A stretch of DNA of 7,393 nucleotides from JBJTIF01 sp046094825 (GTDB lineage: Bacteria > Actinomycetota > UBA4738 > HRBIN12): the NCBI GenBank assembly GCA_046094825.1, contig JBJTIF010000089.1:1-7393 (forward strand), given 5' to 3'. This document shows, one piece after another, positions 1-4,857 of the stretch; the first letter of the stretch is position 1, and every line of letters begins with the position of its first letter. The position numbers and the translations under genes were made by a program. The notes below the pieces were generated by a model. It did no database searches and was not told the origin of the DNA. It was given only the letters and a program-made list of their open reading frames with translations.

Positions 1-91
1 GGTGGTCCGGCGCCTCGATCGCCGCGCGGCACGCGGCGCGCGCCGGTACGAGGAGCAGGTCGCCCGCGCCGGAGGCCGCGCCGCCGCCGAC
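1..91. repeat. Left arm of a 91-base inverted repeat at the window edge
   Basis: Bases 1-91 equal the reverse complement of 263-353, with one mismatch (A at 48 against G at 306). The 171-base spacer is ordinary coding sequence. The arm ends abruptly at 91, and in the ROK reading frame it gives arginine-rich residues with no family resemblance. A near-perfect inverted copy of a piece of the adjacent gene, exactly at the sequence end, is best explained by a fold-back (chimeric) read or an assembly error. A real inverted duplication is possible but less likely. Confidence 0.9.
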
Positions 92-436
92 CCGACCTCG
101 TCGCTCGCGCGCGAGGGCGTCGACGCGGTCGATGCCCGGCGCGTCGTCGCCCTCGCGCGCGAGGGGGACGCCCTCGCGCTCCGGGTCCTCACGGAGGCCG
201 GGCGTCGCCTCGGCGAGGGGATCGGCGGCTACGTGAACATCCTCGACCCCGAGGTCGTCATCGTCGGCGGCGGCGCGGCCTCCGGCGCGGGCGACCTGCT
301 CCTCGGACCGGCGCGCGCCGCGTGCCGCGCGGCGATCGAGGCGCCGGACCACCGACCGGAGGTCCCGATCCTCGCCGCGACGCTCGGCAACGACGCGGGC
401 GCGATCGGCGCCGCCGCGGTGTTCCTGCCCGCGTGA
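2..436 (+). CDS. ROK-family protein (glucokinase-like), C-terminal fragment
   Basis: This is the C-terminal part of a ROK-family protein, a group of ATP-dependent sugar kinases such as glucokinase and related sugar-responsive repressors. The fragment holds the helix before the second lobe, then NILDPEVVIVGGG (about codons 78-90), which is the typical ROK phosphate-binding strand and glycine turn, then a Leu-rich helix and the terminal LGNDAGAIGAAAVF motif. The catalytic aspartate and the zinc motif would lie upstream and are not present. Only about 92-436 should be trusted, because bases 1-91 are an inverted copy of 263-353. The stop TGA at 434-436 overlaps the GTG start of the next gene, so the two are probably translationally coupled. 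Kinase and repressor cannot be told apart without the N-terminus; the absence of any visible helix-turn-helix means nothing in a fragment. Confidence 0.85.
   Translation: MVRRLDRRAARGARRYEEQVARAGGRAAADPTSSLAREGVDAVDARRVVALAREGDALALRVLTEAGRRLGEGIGGYVNILDPEVVIVGGGAASGAGDLLLGPARAACRAAIEAPDHRPEVPILAATLGNDAGAIGAAAVFLPA
263..353. repeat. Right arm of the inverted repeat (genuine copy inside the ROK gene)
   Basis: This arm encodes the stretch after the conserved glycine-rich GGG motif of the ROK protein, so it is the authentic copy. The arm at 1-91 is its inverted duplicate. Confidence 0.88.
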
Positions 437-1320
437 GCCCCGGCGCCCGCGTCCGGGTCGGCCTCGTCCTGCCGACCCTCGGCGGCGACGCCCACCGCGT
501 CCTCGGGTTCGCACGGCGCGCGGAGGAGCTCGGCTACGACGGCGTCTTCGTCCCCGACCACCTCGGTCCCGTCGACGCGATGCCGCTCGAGGCGGCGACG
601 ACGCTCGCCGCGGTCGCGGCGGCGACCTCGCGGATCGCCGTCGGAACGCTCGTGCTGCGGAGCACCCTCCGCCCCGTCGGGATGCTCGCGAAGCTCGTGG
701 CGACGCTCGACGACGTCGCCGCCGGGCGGCTCGTCGTCGGGCTCGGCGCCGGCGACGCGGCGAGCGCCGCCGAGCAGGCGGCCCTCGGGCTGCCGTCGCT
801 CGGCACCGACGCGCGACGCGCGCACCTCGCGGAGACGATCGCCGCGCTCCGCGCGCTCCTGTCGGGCGACCCCTGGTCCGGCGGCGCGCACGTCGGGCCG
901 ATCGCCGGCCCGATCCTCCCGCGCCCCCCGCACGTGCCGCCGATCTGGGTCGGCGGGACCTCCGACGCCGTCGCCGCGATCGCGACCGACCGCGCCGATG
1001 CGTGGAACGGCTGGGGGCTCGACGACGGACGGTTCGCCGACGTCGCGCGGCGCGTCGTGGCCGGCGGCGCGGCGGCGACGTGGGGCGGCATCGTCGCCGT
1101 CGGTCGGACCGACGCGGAGGTCGACGACCTCCTCGGCCGCCGCCGCGCCGCCGGCCTCCCCGATCCGCACTGGAGCGGGACCGCCGCGGCCTTCGTCGAT
1201 CGGGTCGATGGCCTCGGTGCGATCGGCGTGACGTGGCTCACCCTCGTCGTCGCCGGCGGCCTCGCGGGGATCGAACGGCTCGCGAGCGACGCGGCGCCGC
1301 TCCTCGGCGGCGAGCGGTGA
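433..1320 (+). CDS. Luciferase-like monooxygenase (LLM) family flavin-dependent oxidoreductase
   Basis: This 295-residue protein is a bacterial-luciferase-like TIM-barrel oxidoreductase; members use FMN or coenzyme F420. The first strand is VRVGLVLPTLGG (about 7-18), followed by GYDGVFVPDHL (34-44). Then come RIAVGTLVLRS (67-77), LAKLVATLDDVAAGRLVVGLGAG (85-107), the family core, and PPIWVGGTSDAV (169-180). This order matches the LLM family. GTG at 433 is preferred over longer in-frame starts because it overlaps the ROK stop as GTGA and places the first strand at the N-terminus. It ends by the same GTGA overlap with the folate gene, so the three genes form one operon. At 295 residues it is on the short side for the family. 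The substrate is unknown, and FMN versus F420 cannot be decided here. Confidence 0.9.
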   Translation: MSPGARVRVGLVLPTLGGDAHRVLGFARRAEELGYDGVFVPDHLGPVDAMPLEAATTLAAVAAATSRIAVGTLVLRSTLRPVGMLAKLVATLDDVAAGRLVVGLGAGDAASAAEQAALGLPSLGTDARRAHLAETIAALRALLSGDPWSGGAHVGPIAGPILPRPPHVPPIWVGGTSDAVAAIATDRADAWNGWGLDDGRFADVARRVVAGGAAATWGGIVAVGRTDAEVDDLLGRRRAAGLPDPHWSGTAAAFVDRVDGLGAIGVTWLTLVVAGGLAGIERLASDAAPLLGGER

Positions 1321-1895
1321 GTCCATCGTCGGGCGACCTGAAGCGCGCGAAGCGTGCGGTCCGTCGCGCCGCGCTCGCGCGCCGCGACGCGCTCCCGGCC
1401 GACGAGCGGAGCCGCCGGAGCCGCCGGATCGTCGAGCGCGTCGCGGCGCTGCCGGACCTCGTCGGCGTCGCGCGGCTCCTCACGTACTGGCCGATGGGGT
1501 CGGAGGTCGACCCACGGGGCATCGAGGAGCTCCTCGGGCCCGACGTCGCGCTCGCGCTCCCGAAGGTCGTCGGTTCGATGATCGTCCCGATCGCGTTCCG
1601 GGTCGGCGACCCGCTCGCCGCGACCGCGCTCGGCCCGCGGGAACCCGCGTTCGGCGATGCGGTCCCCGCCGAGGCGATCGACGCGGTCCTCGTGCCGGGC
1701 GTGGCCTTCGACCGCACGGGCGCACGCGTCGGCTACGGCGGTGGGTTCTACGACCGCTTCGCGGCGTCGCTCCGGTCCGGGACCCCGCGGATCGCCCTCG
1801 CGTTCGCGCTCCAGATCGCGGAGTCGGTCCCGTCCGGCGGGACCGACGTCCCGGTGGACCTCGTCGTGACCGAGGACGAGGTCATCCGGCCCTAG
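1317..1895 (+). CDS. 5-formyltetrahydrofolate cyclo-ligase (methenyl-THF synthetase)
   Basis: The predicted enzyme uses ATP to convert 5-formyl-THF to 5,10-methenyl-THF, returning a dead-end folate to the active C1 pool in the cytoplasm. The 192-residue product has the normal family length. Visible motifs are the basic N-terminal helix LKRAKRAVRRAALARRD (8-24), LTYWPMGSEVD (55-65), LPKVVGSMIVP (81-91), VLVPGVAFDRTGARVGYGGGFYDRF (124-148), which includes the phosphate/ATP-binding glycine turn, and PVDLVVTEDEV near the C-terminus. The GTG start overlaps the stop of the oxidoreductase gene (GTGA), arguing for coupled translation; no strong Shine-Dalgarno was needed to choose it. It lies only about 320 bases from convergent fhs, another folate C1 enzyme, which supports a shared C1 theme. 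Confidence 0.95.
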   Translation: MSPSSGDLKRAKRAVRRAALARRDALPADERSRRSRRIVERVAALPDLVGVARLLTYWPMGSEVDPRGIEELLGPDVALALPKVVGSMIVPIAFRVGDPLAATALGPREPAFGDAVPAEAIDAVLVPGVAFDRTGARVGYGGGFYDRFAASLRSGTPRIALAFALQIAESVPSGGTDVPVDLVVTEDEVIRP

Positions 1896-1903
1896 GGCGC
1901 CCC

Positions 1904-1933
1904 TTGCCCTGGCGGCCGTCGGGGGGCTATCCT
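1904..1933 (+). promoter_or_regulatory. Putative promoter for the small cysteine protein gene
   Basis: A TTGCCC element (1904-1909) is followed after 18 bases by TATCCT (1928-1933), reasonable -35 and -10 matches for a housekeeping sigma factor. The -10 lies inside GGCTATCCTG, a pattern that recurs in two other intergenic regions of this window. Predicted transcription would begin near 1940, leaving a leader of about 40 bases. Inference from pattern only. Confidence 0.5.
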
Positions 1934-1944
1934 GCGAATCACAT

Positions 1945-1964
1945 CGGTGGAATTCCACCGGTGG
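1945..1964. promoter_or_regulatory. Two overlapping perfect palindromes, possible operator
   Basis: Bases 1945-1960 read CGGTGGAATTCCACCG, a perfect 16-base palindrome. Bases 1955-1964 read CCACCGGTGG, a perfect 10-base palindrome sharing the middle half-site. The result is three CGGTGG/CCACCG half-sites in alternating orientation in 20 bases, just downstream of the inferred transcription start and 17 bases before the ATG. The arrangement suits a dimeric repressor binding site or a leader hairpin that could shield the ribosome site. The cognate regulator is unknown. Confidence 0.5.
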
Positions 1965-1981
1965 GAGCCGGAGGAGGACCC

Positions 1982-2179
1982 ATGCCGCACACCTGCACCC
2001 TCCCGACCGCCGAGCACCCGCGGAGCCAGTCGCTCTACGTCTGCGCGGCGTGCGGCGCCGTGTGGGAGGCCGCGATCGACAACGGCGTCTTCGACTTCGA
2101 CCTCCAGGCCGCCACGGTGGCGCGACGCTGGCTCCTCGTCGAGCCCGCCGCCCCGGCGCGCCTCCTCGACGCCGGCTAG
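1982..2179 (+). CDS. Small conserved-looking protein with a CxxC motif (possible zinc ribbon)
   Basis: This codes for 65 residues from an ATG preceded by a strong Shine-Dalgarno (GGAGGAGG, 1970-1977) at about 4 bases. I do not recognise a named family. The N-terminal half contains H3, C5, H12 and the pair C21-x2-C24 within YVCAACGAVWE (19-29), which resembles half of a zinc ribbon; C5 or H12 could supply the other ligands. The rest is a short acidic/hydrophobic stretch (about 33-41) and a helix-like segment (42-54). There is no signal peptide or membrane segment. It has its own promoter-like region and palindromes, stands between two folate genes, and converges on fhs with a 36-base gap. Good ribosome site and high-GC codon use make it likely real. 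Function unknown. Confidence 0.72.
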   Translation: MPHTCTLPTAEHPRSQSLYVCAACGAVWEAAIDNGVFDFDLQAATVARRWLLVEPAAPARLLDAG

Positions 2180-2208
2180 GCGCTCGCCGGGTCCGCGTCC
2201 CGGAGCGC
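2180..2208. terminator. Possible bidirectional hairpin between convergent genes
   Basis: GCGCTC (2180-2185) pairs with GAGCGC (2203-2208), and the inner CGGG (2188-2191) pairs with CCCG (2199-2202), leaving a 2-base bulge and a 7-base loop. It lies exactly between the TAG of the small gene and the TGA of fhs, where a shared terminator would be expected. There is no T-tract on either strand, so intrinsic termination is doubtful. Confidence 0.35.
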
Positions 2209-2215
2209 GGCGCCG

Positions 2216-3889
2216 TCAGAAGAGCCCGACCGTGCGGCCCTGCGCGTCGACGTCGACGTTGCGGAACGCCGGTGTCGTCCCGAGTCCCGGCATCCGCTGC
2301 ATCGCCCCGCAGAGGGCCACGACGAACCCCGCCCCCGCGCTCGCGACGAGTCCGCGCACCGGCAGTCGGAACCCGCGCGGGCGGTTGCGCAGGAGGGGGT
2401 CGTGCGAGATCGACAGGTGCGTCTTCGCCATGCAGACGGGGAGCCGGTCGAGTCCGAGCGCCGCGAGCCGGGCGAGGTCGTCCTCGGCCTCGGGAGCGAG
2501 GTCGGCACCCTCGGCGCCGTACACCTGCGTCGCGATGGCCTCGATCTGCTCGCGGAGCGGCGTCCCCTCGGGCGTGAGGAACGCGAACCTGCTCGGGCGC
2601 TCGCACGCGGCGACGACCCCACGCGCGAGGTCCTCGGCACCCGCGCCGCCCTCGGCGAACCCGCGGTTCACGACGACGGTCTCCGCGCCCGCCTCGAGCG
2701 CGAGTTGCTCGACGAGGGCGAGCTCCTCGGCCGTGTCGGTCGGGAACGCGTTGATCGACACGACGCAGGGGAGCCCGTAGCGACCGACGATCGCGACGTG
2801 GGCGGCGAGGTTCTCCGCACCGCGCTCGATCGCCGCCGCATCCGGCTCGGCGAGCCGCTCGAACGCCACCCCGCCGTGGGACTTCGTCGCGCGCACGGTC
2901 GTGACGAGGACCGCCGCGCTCGGGGCGAACCCGCCGACCCGGCACACGATGTCGCAGAACTTCTGGAACCCGAGGTCGCTCGCGAACCCCGCCTCGGTGA
3001 CGACGTAGTCGGCGAGCTTCAGCGCGACGCGGTCCTCGATGATCGAGTTGTTCGCGTGGGCGATGTTGCCGAAGGGACCCGCGTGGACGAGGACGGGCTG
3101 CCCCTCGAGCGTCTGGACGAGGTTCGGCTTCACCGCGTCCTTCAGCACGACCGTCATCGCGCCCGCGACCTCGAGGTCCTCGGCGGTGACCGGCCGACCG
3201 TCCGCGGTCTCCGCGACGACGATCCGACCGAGCCGGCGCCGCAGGTCCGCGAGGTCGTCGGCGAGCGCGAGGATCGCCATGACCTCCGAGGCAGCCGTGA
3301 TGACGAACCCGCTCTCGCGGGGGACCCCGTGCTGGTCGCCGCCGCGGCCGATCGCGACGTAGCGCAGGGCGCGGTCGTTCACGTCGAGGGCGCGGGGCCA
3401 GGTGATGCGCTCCGGGTCGATCCCGAGCGGGTTGCCGTGGAAGAGCGATGCATCGAGCGCGGCGGCGAGGAGGTTGTGCGCGGCGGTGATCGCGTGGAAG
3501 TCCCCGTTCAGGTGGAGGTTGATCTCCTCCATCGGAAGGATCTGCGCGTGGCCGCCGCCCGTGCCGCCGCCCTTGATCCCGAACACCGGCCCCATGGACG
3601 GCTCGCGCAGGCACAGGAGCACGTCCGCGCCGATCCGACCGAGGCCCTGCGTGAGCGAGATCGACGTCGTCGTCTTCCCCTCGCCGGCCTTCGTCGGTGT
3701 GATCGCCGTGACGATGACGAGGCGACCGTCGGGGCGGTCGCGGAGGCGCGCGAGCAGCGCCGCGGCGTCCACCTTCGCGCGGAAGCGACCGTAGGGCTCG
3801 AGCTCGTCGGGGAGGATGCCCGCCTCGGCCGCGACGTCGGCGATCGGGCGCAGGACGGCCCGCTGGGCGATCTCGAGTCCGGACTCCAC
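2216..3889 (-). CDS. fhs: Formate-tetrahydrofolate ligase (10-formyl-THF synthetase)
   Basis: The enzyme joins formate to THF with ATP to give 10-formyl-THF, the entry step of the folate C1 (methyl) branch; it acts in the cytoplasm, classically as a homotetramer. The GTG start at 3889 gives 557 residues, the normal family length, starting MESGLEIAQRAVLRPI; GGGGAG lies 5 bases upstream. Longer in-frame starts run into the divergent promoter and fdhD and have no family resemblance. Visible motifs: the P-loop TPTKAGEGKTT (64-74); REPSMGPVFGIKGGGTGGGHAQ (95-116), matching signature 1 with GT where many members have AA; EEINLHLNGDFHAI (121-134); and VTTVRATKSHGG, the second signature. The C-terminal MPGLGTTPAFRNVDVD is also typical. 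It is divergent from fdhD and the formate dehydrogenase genes, so it probably consumes or supplies the same formate pool. Confidence 0.98.
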   Translation of the reverse strand: MESGLEIAQRAVLRPIADVAAEAGILPDELEPYGRFRAKVDAAALLARLRDRPDGRLVIVTAITPTKAGEGKTTTSISLTQGLGRIGADVLLCLREPSMGPVFGIKGGGTGGGHAQILPMEEINLHLNGDFHAITAAHNLLAAALDASLFHGNPLGIDPERITWPRALDVNDRALRYVAIGRGGDQHGVPRESGFVITAASEVMAILALADDLADLRRRLGRIVVAETADGRPVTAEDLEVAGAMTVVLKDAVKPNLVQTLEGQPVLVHAGPFGNIAHANNSIIEDRVALKLADYVVTEAGFASDLGFQKFCDIVCRVGGFAPSAAVLVTTVRATKSHGGVAFERLAEPDAAAIERGAENLAAHVAIVGRYGLPCVVSINAFPTDTAEELALVEQLALEAGAETVVVNRGFAEGGAGAEDLARGVVAACERPSRFAFLTPEGTPLREQIEAIATQVYGAEGADLAPEAEDDLARLAALGLDRLPVCMAKTHLSISHDPLLRNRPRGFRLPVRGLVASAGAGFVVALCGAMQRMPGLGTTPAFRNVDVDAQGRTVGLF

Positions 3890-3915
3890 GTGCGCTCCCC
3901 GGTCGGCGGCGCCCC

Positions 3916-3921
3916 ACGATA
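3916..3921 (-). promoter_or_regulatory. Putative -10 element for fhs
   Basis: On the minus strand this reads TATCGT within GGCTATCGTG (3924-3915), sharing the GGCTATNNTG pattern with the regions upstream of the small cysteine gene and the formate dehydrogenase. It lies 26 bases ahead of the GTG start, leaving a leader of about 20 bases with the GGGGAG ribosome site. The matching -35 position falls inside the GC hairpin at 3922-3962 and has no consensus sequence. Confidence 0.45.
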
Positions 3922-3962
3922 GCCGGGTCGGCCGCCGCCGCGGCGGCGGCGGCCGACCCGGC
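3922..3962. repeat. Perfect 19-bp GC hairpin between divergent fhs and fdhD
   Basis: Bases 3922-3940 are exactly complementary to 3944-3962 around a 3-base loop (CGG). The arm begins GCCGGGTCGG and runs into a GCC repeat. It fills most of the space between the two inferred -10 elements and so covers both expected -35 positions. It could be an operator for a shared regulator, a cruciform-forming element or a barrier isolating the two transcripts. A single symmetric site controlling two formate genes is attractive but unproven. Confidence 0.7.
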
Positions 3963-3968
3963 GGGGTC

Positions 3969-3974
3969 CATACT
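3969..3974 (+). promoter_or_regulatory. Putative -10 element for fdhD, implying a leaderless transcript
   Basis: CATACT matches four to five positions of a TATAAT-type -10 box and is the only AT-rich spot upstream of fdhD. It ends six bases before the ATG at 3981, and no Shine-Dalgarno is visible in TTGGCCG, so transcription would start at or next to the start codon. This fits leaderless initiation. Confidence 0.4.
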
Positions 3975-3980
3975 TGGCCG

Positions 3981-4772
3981 ATGGCTGCCGAACTCCCGCT
4001 CCGACGCGCCGAACGCACCGATGGTCTCGCGACCGAGGAGCCGATGGAGATCCGGGTCGCGGGTCCGGGCCAGGAGCCGCGGAGCATCGCCGTCACGATG
4101 CGCACCCCGGGGCACGACTTCGACCTCGCGGCGGGCTTCCTGTGGACCGAGGGGATCCTCGACGCGCCGGACGCCGTGCGCCGGGTCACCTACTGCGAGG
4201 ACCTCGACGCGGACGCGCAGCGCTACAACGTCGTGACCGTCGAGGTGGCGCGCCCGGTCGGCGACCTCGCGCCCCGTGCCTTCGGCGTCGGCGCCGCGTG
4301 CGGCGTCTGCGGGAAGGCGACGCTCGACGAGGTCGAGATCGCGTGCGCCCCGCTCCCCGCCGGTCCCGTCGTCGATGCGGCGACGCTCGCCGGGCTCCCC
4401 GATGCGCTCCGCGTCGGGCAGAAGGTGTTCGACGCGACCGGGGGGCTCCACGCCGCGGGCCTCTTCGACCCCGCGGGACGCCGGCTCGCCCTCCGCGAGG
4501 ACGTCGGGCGCCACAACGCCGTGGACAAGATCGTCGGCCAGGCGGTGCTCGCGGGGGCCCTGCCGCTCGCGGACACGGTCCTGCAGGTGTCGGGCCGCGT
4601 GAGCTTCGAGATCGTCCAGAAGGCCGCCCGCGCGGGCATCCCGATCGTCGCGGCCGTGAGCGCGCCGTCGAGCCTCGCGGTCGATGCCGCGGAGCGGCTC
4701 GGGATGACCCTCGCGGCCTTCGTCCGCGACGGGCGGGCGACGGTGTACGCGCACCCCGAACGCATCGCCTGA
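3981..4772 (+). CDS. fdhD: Formate dehydrogenase accessory sulfurtransferase FdhD
   Basis: FdhD passes sulfur from a cysteine desulfurase (IscS in E. coli) to the bis-guanylyl molybdenum/tungsten cofactor before it enters formate dehydrogenase; without it the enzyme is inactive. The product has 263 residues, normal for the family. Visible motifs are MRTPGHDFDLAAGFLWTEGI (about 40-59), the catalytic cysteine pair C107-GV-C110 in AACGVCGKATLDE, FDATGGLHAAGLF (about 149-161), and REDVGRHNAVDKIVG (172-186), the cofactor-pocket motif. LQVSGRVSFEIVQKAARAGIP and the closing domain follow. The start is the ATG just downstream of a -10-like box; there is no Shine-Dalgarno. The gene sits directly ahead of its client, 85 bases upstream and on the same strand. 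All key residues look intact. Confidence 0.97.
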   Translation: MAAELPLRRAERTDGLATEEPMEIRVAGPGQEPRSIAVTMRTPGHDFDLAAGFLWTEGILDAPDAVRRVTYCEDLDADAQRYNVVTVEVARPVGDLAPRAFGVGAACGVCGKATLDEVEIACAPLPAGPVVDAATLAGLPDALRVGQKVFDATGGLHAAGLFDPAGRRLALREDVGRHNAVDKIVGQAVLAGALPLADTVLQVSGRVSFEIVQKAARAGIPIVAAVSAPSSLAVDAAERLGMTLAAFVRDGRATVYAHPERIA

Positions 4773-4806
4773 CGCGGGCCGCGTGCCCGGGTCGCCGCGT
4801 GCTCGG

Positions 4807-4816
4807 GGCTATGATG
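4807..4816 (+). promoter_or_regulatory. Putative -10 element ahead of the formate dehydrogenase gene
   Basis: GGCTATGATG contains TATGAT (4810-4815), a good -10 match and the third example of GGCTATNNTG in this window. It lies 42 bases before the ATG, with AAGGAG (4844-4849) at 8 bases from the start. No convincing -35 box is seen at the usual spacing. It suggests the dehydrogenase can be transcribed separately from fdhD, although read-through from fdhD is possible. Confidence 0.45.
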
Positions 4817-4857
4817 CCCGCGTCCGCGATCCCCGACTCCCGGAAGGAGCCGCATCG

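Noticed and set aside
322..432. Upstream in-frame start for the LLM oxidoreductase
   Set aside because: It would overlap the ROK gene by over 100 bases with Arg/Gly/Asp-rich residues foreign to the family; GTG 433 fits the first barrel strand.
3890..4189. N-terminal extension of fhs to position 4189
   Set aside because: The added residues are antisense to fdhD and the intergenic hairpin, resemble nothing in the family, and the GTG at 3889 gives the standard length with a ribosome site.
534..4754. Very long minus-strand open frame (1406 codons)
   Set aside because: It lies antisense to several clearly recognised genes, is Arg/Pro/Asp-rich without family motifs, and exists only because stop codons are rare in high-GC DNA.
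4775..4789. Short CGGGC/GCCCG hairpin after fdhD as a terminator
   Set aside because: Only five base pairs with no T-tract; such pairs arise by chance in DNA this GC-rich.
4783..4857. Earlier start for the formate dehydrogenase that might restore an Fe-S domain
   Set aside because: The extra 25 residues contain no cysteine and overlap the promoter-like TATGAT and the ribosome site.
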